Assembly: GCA_963825645.1 (NCBI GenBank) | Contig: CAWGTT010000002.1 | Location: 124,001-188,000, forward strand | Origin: JADJPO01 sp963825645 | Lineage (GTDB): Bacteria; Actinomycetota; Actinomycetes; Actinomycetales; Kineosporiaceae | DNA length: 64,000 bases | Direction of reading: 5' to 3' | Shown: piece by piece, positions 25,342 to 33,671 of the stretch | Layout of the letters: the number at the start of each line of letters is the position of its first letter | Numbering within the stretch: the stretch's first letter is position 1 | Notes under the pieces: model-generated | Told to the model about the DNA's origin: nothing | Seen by the model: only the letters and a program-made list of their open reading frames with translations | The model's database searches: none | Made by a program: the position numbers and the translations under genes

Positions 25342-27567
25342 ATGTCGATCACACCACTCCTTCCTCCCGACTCCCGCGTCGGTGCCCCCACGCGCCCGCG
25401 CGCCGCGCATCGGGTGCTGCCCCGCGCCGTCCGGCACCGGTGGCTGACCCTGCTGGTTGGCGCGGCTGTGGTGGCCGGGGCGGTCGTCCTGCTCTCCGGC
25501 GGGATGACGACCACCGAGCCCGACGAGCAGCTGGTCGGCGACTCGGCGGCCGCCGCCCGGATCACCGACAGCGCCGACTTCGGCCGGCGGCCCACAGAGA
25601 ACGTCGTGATCAGCTCGGCCACCCCCGCCGCTGGTCGCGCCCTCAACCAGGCGGCGGCCGCCTCGGCCGTCGAGGACCTGGTCTCCGCCTACCGCGGCCT
25701 GGACGGCGTGGCCACCGTGGGGGAGGCGATGCTGTCCCCCGACGGCACGACCATGCTGCTGCCGGTCCAGCTGGACGCAGCCACCGGTACCGGGAGCGCC
25801 CTTTCACCGGCCGGCAGCCGAACCCCCGGCGAGGCGGTCGTCCCGATGCTGGCGGCGACCGAGCGGGTCGCCGCCGAGCACCCCGGCCTGCGGATCGGCC
25901 AGGTCGGTCCCGGGTCCATCGACAGTGAGGTGGCCGAGCAGCTGGACGCGGACTTCCGGCGTGCCGAGCTGATCAGCCTGCCGGTCACCCTGCTCATCCT
26001 GCTCGCCGCGTTCGGTGCCGTGGTGGCTGCCGGTGTGCCGGTTCTGCTCGGCATCGGGGCGGTCGTGGTCTCCCTCGGCCTGACCGCGCTCGCCTCCCGC
26101 CACCTCCTGCCGGTCGACCCGAACGCCCAGCCGATGGTGCTGCTGATCGGCCTGGCCGTCGGGGTCGACTACGCGCTCTTCGTGCTGCGCCGCTCCCGCG
26201 AGGAACGGGCCCGCGGCGCCTCGTCCCGGGAGGCCATCGCGATCTCGATGCGCACCGCCGGCCGCGCCGTTCTGATCAGTGGGATCACCGTGGTCGTGGC
26301 CATGAGCGGGATGCTCGTCGCCGGAGGTCTGTTCACCTCACTGGCCATCGGCACCCTGCTCGTGGTCGCGGCCGCCGTCGTCGCCTCGGCCACGGTGCTA
26401 CCCGCCCTGCTGTCGCTGCTCGGCGACCGGGTCGAGGCGTTGCGACTGCCGTTGCGTCGCCGAACGGCCTCGGGCAGCGAGAGCCGGGCCTGGGGTGCTC
26501 TGGCCTCACGGGTGACCCGGCGTCCGGTGATCTGGGCGAGCCTGACCGCCGCCGTCCTGATGGCGCTCGCCGCCCCGGCCCTTGGCATGCGCACCGCACT
26601 GCCCGGCGCGGAAAGCCTGCCGAGCAGCTTCGCCAGCGTCGACGCCTACAACCGGCTCTCCGCCGCGTTCCCGCAGAACGGCACCACCGTGGACGTTGTC
26701 GTCGGGGCCCCTGCCGCCGACGCCGACCGTGTCGTCTCGGCCATGGACGCCGCCTTCCCGACCGCGACGGCGCTGCCCCATGTGGTCGGCGAGAGCCCGG
26801 AGGTGGAGGCCTCGCTCGACCGCACGGTGCATGTGCTGCGGCTCGCCGTCCCACTGGAGACCAGCGACCCGGCGATGGCCGGTGTCGTCGAGCAGGTGCG
26901 CACCGGCGTCGTGCCCGCGATCTCCTCGGCCCTGGCCGGCACCCGCGCCCAGGTGCATGTCGGTGGTGCCGCGGAGGCCTCGGACCTGTCGGTCTGGATG
27001 GACCAGCGACTGGCATGGGTGGTCGGCTTCGTGCTGGCGCTCACCGTGGCGGTGATGCTGGTCTCGTTCGGTTCGGTGTGGCTGGCGCTGGCCACTGTCG
27101 CCCTGAACCTTCTGTCAGTGGGAGCCGCCTACGGAGTGATGACCCTGGTGTTCCAGCACACCTGGGCCGAGCCGCTGCTCGGCTTCACCTCGATCGGCTC
27201 CGTGGCCTCGTGGATCCCGCTGATCCTGTTCGTGATCCTGTTCGGGCTGTCGATGGACTACCACGTGTTCGTCGTCAGCCGGGTCCGTGAGGCGTTCACC
27301 GACGGCGCCGACGCCCGCGAGGCGGTCAGGGCCGGTGTGGCCCGCTCGGCCGGCGTGGTGACCAGCGCAGCCGTCGTCATGGTGGCGGTGTTCTCGATCT
27401 TCGCCACCCTGAACAGCCTGGAGATGAAACAGCTCGGCGTCGGCCTGGCCACGGCGATCCTGCTCGACGCGACCCTGGTGCGGGGAGCACTGCTGCCCGC
27501 CGTCCTCGCCCTGCTCGGCCGGCGCGCACACACCGGTCCGAGTTGGCTGCCCACGCTGCACCACTGA
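25342..27567 (+). CDS. MMPL-family (RND) exporter
   Basis: A 741-residue membrane protein with two repeats of one helix, an extracytoplasmic loop and five helices, as in mycobacterial MmpL and related RND exporters. GVDYALFVLRRSREER near residue 274 and GLSMDYHVFVVSRVREA near residue 636 are the paired proton-relay motifs. ATG 25342 has GGTGGAG upstream. Substrates of this family range from lipids to drugs; nothing nearby decides it. It ends 12 bp before a palindrome shared with the convergent gatD gene. Confidence 0.9.
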   Translation: MSITPLLPPDSRVGAPTRPRAAHRVLPRAVRHRWLTLLVGAAVVAGAVVLLSGGMTTTEPDEQLVGDSAAAARITDSADFGRRPTENVVISSATPAAGRALNQAAAASAVEDLVSAYRGLDGVATVGEAMLSPDGTTMLLPVQLDAATGTGSALSPAGSRTPGEAVVPMLAATERVAAEHPGLRIGQVGPGSIDSEVAEQLDADFRRAELISLPVTLLILLAAFGAVVAAGVPVLLGIGAVVVSLGLTALASRHLLPVDPNAQPMVLLIGLAVGVDYALFVLRRSREERARGASSREAIAISMRTAGRAVLISGITVVVAMSGMLVAGGLFTSLAIGTLLVVAAAVVASATVLPALLSLLGDRVEALRLPLRRRTASGSESRAWGALASRVTRRPVIWASLTAAVLMALAAPALGMRTALPGAESLPSSFASVDAYNRLSAAFPQNGTTVDVVVGAPAADADRVVSAMDAAFPTATALPHVVGESPEVEASLDRTVHVLRLAVPLETSDPAMAGVVEQVRTGVVPAISSALAGTRAQVHVGGAAEASDLSVWMDQRLAWVVGFVLALTVAVMLVSFGSVWLALATVALNLLSVGAAYGVMTLVFQHTWAEPLLGFTSIGSVASWIPLILFVILFGLSMDYHVFVVSRVREAFTDGADAREAVRAGVARSAGVVTSAAVVMVAVFSIFATLNSLEMKQLGVGLATAILLDATLVRGALLPAVLALLGRRAHTGPSWLPTLHH

Positions 27568-27578
27568 TTGTGGCGAGC

Positions 27579-27620
27579 AGTGGTGGGTTTGACACCGACT
27601 ACGGTGTCGAACCCACCACT
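27579..27620. terminator. 19-bp palindrome at a convergent junction
   Basis: Arms 27579-27597 and 27602-27620 pair over 19 bp with one G-T wobble and the 4-nt loop ACTA. It lies between the stops of the MMPL gene (27567) and gatD (27649), and could terminate both. There is no T-tract. Confidence 0.8.
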
Positions 27621-27648
27621 CCTGCGCGCCTTTGGGTCTCCCGACGAC

Positions 27649-28530
27649 TTAGGACGGCGGGGCGCCGCTGAGGTTGGCCGATGCGCCGCTGGGCGCCGTG
27701 TCCCGGCCGCGCAGCCGTGCCAGCAGCGAGCGGCGGTGGGTGCTGCGCGCCGTAGCGGGCAGCACATGGTCGAGGCGGTGCCGGCGGAACCGCTCCACCA
27801 AGGTGTCGTCGATCTCGCCCAGTGGACCCGCCACGTCGGCGATGAGCCGGTCGGCCAGCGCCGGGTTGAGCGCCAGGACAGGACCGTGCAGGTAGGTGCC
27901 GTAGATCCTGCCCTGCACAGCGCCCTCGGTGCGCCCGTCGTGGCCGGGACCATGCCCGTTGCCCGCGGGCAGGGCACCCGGCCCGTTCGGCGAGCCGTCG
28001 CCGTTGCCGACGCCGATCTCCACCCGTCCCAGAGCACGGGCCGTCGGACCGATGTGGGTCGCCCCACCGTGGTTCTCGAAGCCGATCAGGTCCGGCAGCC
28101 TCGTGCCGTCAGGGCCGGGCAGCGACCGGACGAGCACGTTCCCGACCGCCCTCCGGGCCAGCCGCCCAGTGGTGACGTCGAGCAGGCTCAGCCCGTCGGC
28201 GGGCCGCCCTCCGACGCCGAGGAACGTCGTCCCGAGCAGCTGGTAGCCGGCGCAGATGCCGAGGACCACCGCACCGCGCCCGGCTGCGGCGACCAGCGCA
28301 CCATCGGCCGAGAGGGCCTGCGCTGCCGCGGTCTGCTTGGCGTCCTCACCACCGCCGAGAAGGTAGATGTCACCCTCGCGCGGCACCGGCTGTCCGACCT
28401 CCACGGTCACGAGCTCACACGGCATGCGGCGAGCGGCCACCCGGTAGCGCAGCACGAGGGCGTTGCCGGCGTCCCCGTAGGTGCCGAGGAGGTTGGGGTA
28501 GATGTGCACGATCCGGACGGCGGAGCTCAC
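27649..28530 (-). CDS. gatD: Lipid II isoglutaminyl synthase, glutaminase subunit GatD
   Basis: A 293-residue class-I glutamine amidotransferase (CobB/CobQ-like) that supplies ammonia to MurT for amidating lipid II D-glutamate. The nucleophile Cys93 is in LGICAGYQLLG, GFENHGG is near 150 and the catalytic His lies in GTYLHGPVLALNP near 213. A Gly/Pro/Asn-rich insert at about 175-200 is unusual. Its GTG start overlaps the murT stop by four bases (GTGA), so the pair is translationally coupled. D-Glu amidation is important for peptidoglycan cross-linking in Gram-positives. Confidence 0.93.
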   Translation of the reverse strand: MSSAVRIVHIYPNLLGTYGDAGNALVLRYRVAARRMPCELVTVEVGQPVPREGDIYLLGGGEDAKQTAAAQALSADGALVAAAGRGAVVLGICAGYQLLGTTFLGVGGRPADGLSLLDVTTGRLARRAVGNVLVRSLPGPDGTRLPDLIGFENHGGATHIGPTARALGRVEIGVGNGDGSPNGPGALPAGNGHGPGHDGRTEGAVQGRIYGTYLHGPVLALNPALADRLIADVAGPLGEIDDTLVERFRRHRLDHVLPATARSTHRRSLLARLRGRDTAPSGASANLSGAPPS

Positions 28531-29771
28531 GAGGCGACCGCCTGGACCGGCTCCTCGACGGCGTAGCGGCGCATCTCTCGAAACGCCGTGTAGTTGGCGG
28601 CGACGGCCATTCGTCCCGGGGGCAGGAGGGCAGCCAGGGCGACCAGATCGTCATCGACGACGACCCGGCATCCCGCATAGTGCAGGCGGACGGCGAGGTC
28701 ATGGCGGCGATCGCCCGTGGCACCGACGGTGCGCCCGGCCAGCCGCTCGAACGGAACGTCCCACAGCCACGAGGTGTCGGTGCCGTCGGCGATCCGGGCG
28801 TTGATCCCGACCGCCAGAACGGCATCGTCCTCGATCATGCTCAGTGCAGCCGCCCAGCCGGCCGGATTCTTGGCCAGGAGCAAAGGGGCCGGGCGGTCCC
28901 CCAGCCGAAGGGTCGCGTAGCGGCCGTCGACCACCGAGACGTCGCCGAGCCGTGCGGCGGCGTCGACGGGGTCCACGCCCAGCGCGGCGGCCGCCGCGAC
29001 CGCGAACGCGGCATTGCCCCGGTTCACCTCGCCGGGAAGTCGCAGCCGCACCGGCACCTCGCGCCCGTCCGGACAGCGCAGGCCGTCCGGGGTGAGCAGG
29101 TAGTCAGCCTGTGGCATGGTGAACCCGCAGTCGCTGCTCCAGCGCCTCGAGCCGCTCTCGTCGTCGGCCCAGACCAGCACCGAGCCGCATCGCGGGCAGA
29201 CGCTCGCGTCCGCGGTCCAGCGAAGCCCCGGGTCGACCCAGATCGGGTTGCCGGACAAGGCCGCGTCGGCCACATGCGGATCCGCCGCGTTCGCCACCAC
29301 GACCACCTCAGGCTGCTCCGCGAACGCCCGAGCCCAGACCTGAGCGGTGCGGCTCACCTCGTGCGTGCGGTCGAGCTGGTCACGGGTGAGGTTGAGCGCG
29401 AGGACCACCTCGGGCCTGGTCTGGCGCATCACCGACGGGACGTGCAGCTCGTCCGCCTCGAGCACGGCCAGGCGGCTGGGCGAGTCGTCCAGCGCGGTGA
29501 GGATGCCCGGCGCCATGTTGGCACCGGTCGTGTTCGTGGCGACATCGCCGCCGAGGGCGGCCCCGACCAGCCTGGTGGTGGTCGACTTGCCGTTCGTGCC
29601 GGTCACCACGATGGCGCGCCGTCCGGCAGCCAGGCGGGCTATGGCGTCGGGATCCAAGGCCAGGGTCACCCGGCCGCGCACCACGACGCCGGAACCCCGT
29701 CCCAAGCGTCGGGACAGGCCGCCGGCGACCCGCCCGGCGCGCAAGGCCAGTCGGGCACGAGCGGACGTCAC
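28527..29771 (-). CDS. murT: Lipid II isoglutaminyl synthase, ligase subunit MurT
   Basis: A 414-residue Mur-ligase-like enzyme that works with GatD. The ATP motif VVTGTNGKSTTT is at residues 55-66, followed by the MurT C-terminal domain (DUF1727). The inserted zinc ribbon normally has two CxxC pairs; here the first is intact (C192-P-R-C195) but the second reads S212-S-D-C215, so one ligand appears to be serine. ATG 29771 is the start; its promoter must lie in the 215 bp before cspA, which contains repeats. Confidence 0.93.
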   Translation of the reverse strand: MTSARARLALRAGRVAGGLSRRLGRGSGVVVRGRVTLALDPDAIARLAAGRRAIVVTGTNGKSTTTRLVGAALGGDVATNTTGANMAPGILTALDDSPSRLAVLEADELHVPSVMRQTRPEVVLALNLTRDQLDRTHEVSRTAQVWARAFAEQPEVVVVANAADPHVADAALSGNPIWVDPGLRWTADASVCPRCGSVLVWADDESGSRRWSSDCGFTMPQADYLLTPDGLRCPDGREVPVRLRLPGEVNRGNAAFAVAAAAALGVDPVDAAARLGDVSVVDGRYATLRLGDRPAPLLLAKNPAGWAAALSMIEDDAVLAVGINARIADGTDTSWLWDVPFERLAGRTVGATGDRRHDLAVRLHYAGCRVVVDDDLVALAALLPPGRMAVAANYTAFREMRRYAVEEPVQAVAS

Positions 29772-29829
29772 TGGGCCAGCCTACCGATCGGCCCCCGCGG
29801 CGTAAGCGAGCCCGGACACCGAACCGGAC

Positions 29830-29882
29830 GGTGGCCGCCAGAACCGTGGCCACGGTGGCCTCCGCAATGGTGGCCGCCAGAA
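29830..29882. repeat. 14-bp direct repeat between murT and cspA
   Basis: GGTGGCCGCCAGAA occurs exactly at 29830-29843 and 29869-29882, with a related GGTGGCC in between. It lies 58-111 bp upstream of the murT start. It could be a paired regulator site or simply a tandem duplication. Confidence 0.6.
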
Positions 29883-29905
29883 TTGGTGGGCCGCCACGAT
29901 GACGA

Positions 29906-29926
29906 CGCCCTCCGACGGGGAGGGCG
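29906..29926 (-). terminator. Probable cspA terminator
   Basis: CGCCCTCC and GGAGGGCG pair over 8 bp with a 5-nt loop, 60 bp past the cspA stop on the minus strand. There is no T-tract, so this is only a hairpin-type candidate. Confidence 0.45.
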
Positions 29927-29986
29927 ACGCCGCGGTGATTCGGTTGAGCGAGTCGCCGCCCGGATCGGTCCAACCGGGGGGAGGGG

Positions 29987-30190
29987 TCAGATGGCGCGGA
30001 CCGACTCGGCCTGCGGTCCCTTCTGCCCCTGCCCCACGTCGAACTCGACACGCTGACCCTCGTCGAGCGACTTGTAGCCCTCGGCCTGGATCGCCGACCA
30101 GTGCACGAAGACGTCGGCGCCACCGCCATCGACGGTGATGAATCCGTAGCCCTTTTCAGCGTTGAACCACTTGACGGTTCCCTGAGCCAT
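29987..30190 (-). CDS. Cold-shock protein (CspA family)
   Basis: A 67-residue single cold-shock domain, an RNA chaperone that melts secondary structure. RNP1 (KGYGFITV, residues 13-20) and RNP2 (DVFVHWSAI, about 26-34) are intact. AGGAGC lies 6 bases before the ATG at 30190. The gene is monocistronic with a long upstream region and a hairpin downstream. Confidence 0.97.
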   Translation of the reverse strand: MAQGTVKWFNAEKGYGFITVDGGGADVFVHWSAIQAEGYKSLDEGQRVEFDVGQGQKGPQAESVRAI

Positions 30191-30538
30191 TCCCTGCTCC
30201 TGTTACTCACGATCTGCTCGGCCCGCGCACGGCACCCGGACCGGGTCTCACACTCGTCGCACCCGCCCCGAAGGGTTCGGTCCGCGATGGTCCAACATGC
30301 GGGTCTCGTAGCAGAGGACGTGCTCATCGAACCGTTCGACCGGCGCCAACTGTAGCGGAGCGGCCCCTTCGTGCACCTCCCCCGACGCCGTGGAATCCGG
30401 CCAGATCATCGGGAGGAATCCCGGGCCCCGGCGACCGGCGGCGGGCTGATAACGCTGACATTTCGCGGTGGCAACGCCGGGGCCGCTCGGCCGGACCGGT
30501 CGACGTCGGTTCCCCGCCCGCGTGCGTAGCCTGGGCAC
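30191..30538. other. 348-bp divergent intergenic region
   Basis: Between cspA (minus) and the HEARH protein gene (plus). It holds the cspA ribosome site and probably a long cspA 5' leader. A small inverted repeat, TCGAAC-CG-TTCGA with one unpaired end base, is at about 30328-30340. The overlapping open frames on both strands look non-coding. No clear -10/-35 pair is seen. Confidence 0.4.
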
Positions 30539-30979
30539 GTGTCGTCAGCCGGCCGGTTGCGGTGGTGGGTGCGCTCCGCGGTGAACCTGGTGAACCTGTC
30601 CACTCCGCTCGGTCTGCTGGTCGCCGTCCTGGGCCGGGGTCGGCTGCGCCGTGGCCCGGACGGTCTTGTCCTGGCCGAGCACTATCGTGCGGCCTTTCCC
30701 GCGCCGGCCGCTCCGGCCGTGACGATCGGCAACGTCATCCTGCTGCGGATGAGTGCCACGGACGCCGGCGGCCGGGGACGACTGCTTGCGCACGAGGCAC
30801 GGCACGCCACCCAGTACGCGTTCTGGCTGGGGCCGTTCGGCTTCCTGCCCGCCTACCTGCTGGCCTCGCTCTGGTCGTGGTGGCACACCGGTAGCTTCGC
30901 GCTGCGCAACCTGTTCGAGGTGCGGGCCGGACTGGTCGACGGCGGCTACGTGCGCCGCCCACCGGGTCAACGCTTGTAG
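30539..30979 (+). CDS. Small putative metallopeptidase-like membrane protein
   Basis: A 146-residue protein of no family I can name with certainty. It has an HEARH motif (HExxH type) near residue 85, then a hydrophobic helix (FGFLPAYLLASLW) and a downstream FEVRAG that could supply the glutamate of a gluzincin-like zinc site. A weak N-terminal hydrophobic stretch (about 19-30) precedes it. GTG 30539 is the start. It overlaps the convergent LytR_C gene by 13 bp at the 3' end. A zinc-dependent peptidase or a degenerate relative is possible. Confidence 0.6.
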   Translation: MSSAGRLRWWVRSAVNLVNLSTPLGLLVAVLGRGRLRRGPDGLVLAEHYRAAFPAPAAPAVTIGNVILLRMSATDAGGRGRLLAHEARHATQYAFWLGPFGFLPAYLLASLWSWWHTGSFALRNLFEVRAGLVDGGYVRRPPGQRL

Positions 30980-31599
30980 TCGTTGCTGATCACCACGGTG
31001 ATGCCGTTGGTCGTATAGCGGGTGTTCACCTTCGCGACGCCGACCCCCAGTTCCCGGATCACGGCGCGAGCAGTGGGCAGCTTCGAGGCATCGGGGTAGA
31101 AGACGGTGGTCCGCGTGACCGCCGGGCCCGTCCAGGTCTGGATCACCCCGATCGGCCAGCCCGCCGCCTTCAGATCGGCGGCCGCCGTCCGGCTCAGACC
31201 GGGCACGCTGGGGGAGGTGCCGTTGTAGAAGTCGAGAACTGTCGTGGTATCCACCGGGGCCTCGGGCGAGGCGACCGCGGACGGCGTCGCGACGGCAGAC
31301 GGGGACGCGGCGGCGGCCGGGGACGCGGCGGCGGACGCCTGGGGCACCACGGACGCGGAGTCCGCGGGCTCGGGGGTGGCGGCGATCGAGGCGGCGGACG
31401 CCGGGTCGCCGTTCGCCGTGGTGTCGCCGCCGCGACCGAAGAGGAGGTAGGCCAGGCCCACCACGCCCACCACCAGAGCGGCCAGGGCGACCAGCGGCAG
31501 CAGGCCGACCAGCGGGTTCCCGCGGGGTCGGTGGGCCCCCCGACGACTGACCTCGGAGATCTCGTACCGCTCATCGTGCTCACTACGAGTCATGCTCAT
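30967..31599 (-). CDS. LytR C-terminal domain (LytR_C) membrane-anchored protein
   Basis: A 210-residue protein: a basic cytoplasmic N terminus, one membrane helix at about residues 30-53 (LVGLLPLVALAALVVGVVGL), an Ala/Ser/Pro-rich linker to about 115 and a LytR_C domain (VLDFYNGTSPSVPGLSRTAA). The domain occurs at the end of wall-polymer ligases and alone, as here, in many actinobacteria; its role is unclear but cell-envelope. ATG 31599 or 31593 (MTRSEHDE). The DUF3263 gene lies 70 bp upstream on the same strand, so the two may be cotranscribed. Confidence 0.82.
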   Translation of the reverse strand: MSMTRSEHDERYEISEVSRRGAHRPRGNPLVGLLPLVALAALVVGVVGLAYLLFGRGGDTTANGDPASAASIAATPEPADSASVVPQASAAASPAAAASPSAVATPSAVASPEAPVDTTTVLDFYNGTSPSVPGLSRTAAADLKAAGWPIGVIQTWTGPAVTRTTVFYPDASKLPTARAVIRELGVGVAKVNTRYTTNGITVVISNDYKR

Positions 31600-31669
31600 G
31601 GCCTCACCTCAGGGGCTGTGGCGGCCCGCAGGCGAGTCGCGGACGACGCCCGCCGGCCGGGCCGGCTCC

Positions 31670-31951
31670 TCAGCCCAGTCCCAGCCGCCGCGCCGAGCGG
31701 GCCCTCTGACGCGCCTGTCGCATCCGGCGCAGACGCTTGACGAGCATCGGGTCGTGTGCGAGCGCCGCCGGACGATCGATCAGGGAGTTCAGGACCTGGT
31801 AGTAGCGGGTGCTCGACATCTCGAACAGGTCGCGCACGGCCTGTTCCTTGGCGCCGGCGTACTTCCACCACTGCCGTTCGAACGCGAGAATCTCCCGCTC
31901 CCGCGCCGAGAGCTGCGCGGATGCGGGTTCCACCAGGTGCACGGCTTCCAT
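31670..31951 (-). CDS. DUF3263 protein
   Basis: A 93-residue protein matching the actinobacterial DUF3263 family: LSAREREILAFERQWWKY followed by YYQVLNSLIDRPAAL and LVKRLRRMR. The helix-rich form resembles a sigma-like or winged DNA-binding helix, but no function is established. ATG 31951 is chosen because GGAGGA lies five bases upstream; the open frame to 31981 lacks a ribosome site. It lies just upstream of the LytR_C gene, a pairing I recall from other actinobacteria. Confidence 0.87.
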   Translation of the reverse strand: MEAVHLVEPASAQLSAREREILAFERQWWKYAGAKEQAVRDLFEMSSTRYYQVLNSLIDRPAALAHDPMLVKRLRRMRQARQRARSARRLGLG

Positions 31952-32107
31952 CCAGGTCCTCCAGCGCTGCGACGGCGCCACTGTACGGGGGGAACGACAC
32001 GGGTGTCATTCCCACCACCCCGGAGGCGCTGTCCGTCGCACAGGGCGAGTCTAGGGGGCCGGACCGACAGCCCGGACCGTGACCTGGCCGACGGCTAGAG
32101 TCATCGG

Positions 32108-32785
32108 GTGAGCCGACGCCCACTCTCCGAACTGCTCGATCCGGGCTGGGCGACGGCTCTCCAGCCGGTCTCCGAGCAGATCACCCGGATGGGTGACTTC
32201 CTGAGAGCAGAGGTCGCCGCGGGGCGCGGCTACCTCCCGGCCGGCGAGAACGTGCTGCGGGCCTTCACCCAGCCACTGGACGCCGTCCGGGTGCTGATCG
32301 TTGGGCAGGACCCCTACCCAACGCCCGGCCACCCGGTCGGCCTGTCCTTCTCGGTGGCCCCTCACGTGCGGCCGATCCCTCGCAGCCTGCAGAACATCTA
32401 CCGGGAGCTGGTCGGCGATCTCGGCGTGCCCCCGCCACGCACAGGTGACCTGACCCCGTGGTCACAGCGCGGGGTGCTGCTTCTGAACCGGGTACTCACC
32501 GTCGCCCCGGGAGCCGCCGGGTCTCATCGTGGCAAGGGCTGGGAGCAGGTCACCGACGCGGCGATCGGCGCCCTGGTCGCTCGCGGCACCCCGCTGGTCG
32601 CGATCCTGTGGGGGCGCGACGCGCAGACCCTGGCCCCGATACTCGCAGCGACCCCAAAGGTGCGCAGCGCGCATCCCAGCCCGATGTCCGCCGACCGAGG
32701 GTTCTTCGGTTCCCGGCCGTTTAGCCGGGCCAACGACCTGCTGGTCGGCCAGGGCGCTGCGGCGATCGACTGGCGGCTGCCCTGA
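32108..32785 (+). CDS. ung: Uracil-DNA glycosylase
   Basis: A 225-residue family-1 UDG that removes uracil from DNA. The catalytic Asp68 is in the water-activating motif GQDPYP, and the DNA-intercalating loop HPSPMSA with the catalytic His is near residue 190. The N-terminal and phosphate loops are also in place. GTG 32108 start. It is monocistronic and followed by a convergent hypothetical gene. Confidence 0.95.
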   Translation: MSRRPLSELLDPGWATALQPVSEQITRMGDFLRAEVAAGRGYLPAGENVLRAFTQPLDAVRVLIVGQDPYPTPGHPVGLSFSVAPHVRPIPRSLQNIYRELVGDLGVPPPRTGDLTPWSQRGVLLLNRVLTVAPGAAGSHRGKGWEQVTDAAIGALVARGTPLVAILWGRDAQTLAPILAATPKVRSAHPSPMSADRGFFGSRPFSRANDLLVGQGAAAIDWRLP

Positions 32786-32815
32786 GCCGCAGAACACCAG
32801 GACCCGGCCGGCGGC

Positions 32816-33286
32816 TCAGCGCAGCCGCTGCGGACGGCGGAACTCGGTCCACCGCGTGTGCCGGTACTCCAGACAGGCCGCGTCGTAGACCGCCTTGTCC
32901 AGCACGAACGGCACCGCGGTCGCCGGGATCTCGCTGAGCAGGCCGAACAGCGCCTCCATGCGCGCCTCGGCCGTGCGTCGGCCGTGTTGTTCGCCGACGA
33001 TCGACCGCCCGGCCAGGGTCACCAGCTCGCGGCCTGCGGCGGTCACCCCGATGCCGTACTCGTCGGCCACCACCAGGTCGGCGCCCACCAGCAGGGACAG
33101 GGCGTGTTCGAACTCTTGGCGGGAGACGATCAGCTGGTTGACCGCGTCGCAGGCGGCGACCAGGTCGAACAACCCGCCGCGCGCCTCCACCGACCCGCAC
33201 ACCCGGGCGGCGGCAAGCACCCAGGCGTCGGACAGGACCCAGCCGTGTCCTGTGGGCACACTCGACTGCGCGACTGTGCCACTCAC
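32816..33286 (-). CDS. Hypothetical protein
   Basis: About 156 residues from GTG 33286, which has a GGGGGTG stretch upstream; the open frame to 33376 looks non-coding before that. The middle (LFDLVAACDAVNQLIVSRQEF and LSLLVGADLVVAD) has the spacing of a small winged-helix or helical bundle with a following AAGRELV segment, reminiscent of poorly annotated actinobacterial proteins. No catalytic motif or signal peptide is seen. Convergent with ung. Function unknown. Confidence 0.65.
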   Translation of the reverse strand: MSGTVAQSSVPTGHGWVLSDAWVLAAARVCGSVEARGGLFDLVAACDAVNQLIVSRQEFEHALSLLVGADLVVADEYGIGVTAAGRELVTLAGRSIVGEQHGRRTAEARMEALFGLLSEIPATAVPFVLDKAVYDAACLEYRHTRWTEFRRPQRLR

Positions 33287-33440
33287 GAACGTGCACCCCC
33301 TGGGCCTGATCACGCCGCCCGAGGGGCGACATGTGGGGTCTGTGCTGACGGAACGTCTGGTTCCCGCACAGCACACGTTATGGCACGGCCGCTCCGTTGG
33401 CGATCACCTCGCGGAGAACCGGGCACCGGATGCCGCTACG

Positions 33441-33513
33441 AGCCCGTGGTCGGGGTCGAACCGACGACCTACCGCTTACAAGGCGGTTGCTCTGGCCGCT
33501 GAGCTACACGGGC
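33441..33513 (-). tRNA. tRNA-Thr (anticodon TGT)
   Basis: A complete 73-nt cloverleaf can be drawn on the minus strand: acceptor stem GCCCGTG/CACGGGC, D stem GCTC/GAGC, anticodon stem ACCGC/GCGGT with loop CTTGTAA, variable AGGTC, T stem GTCGG/CCGAC with loop TTCGACC. The anticodon TGT reads ACA. The 3' CCA is not encoded. Confidence 0.97.
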
Positions 33514-33671
33514 GGGGCCATGGGCCGGAACCCGGCCGACCGCCCCGATGCTAGCCACTGCGGAGCCTCGGGTGAACGTCGCGGTCGGCTCCACCATTCT
33601 GCCGACAGTCACCTCCCAAATGCGCAGCGTAATGATTCATACACTGCGAGTAATCAGAGGAGGGGCGACAG

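Noticed and set aside
30328..30340. TCGAAC-CG-TTCGA as a LexA/SOS box upstream of cspA
   Set aside because: Spacing between halves is too short for the actinobacterial SOS box (GAAC-N4-GTTC).
33287..33376. N-terminal extension of the hypothetical protein (MCCAGTRRS...)
   Set aside because: Composition is not coding-like and a GTG with ribosome site exists at 33286.
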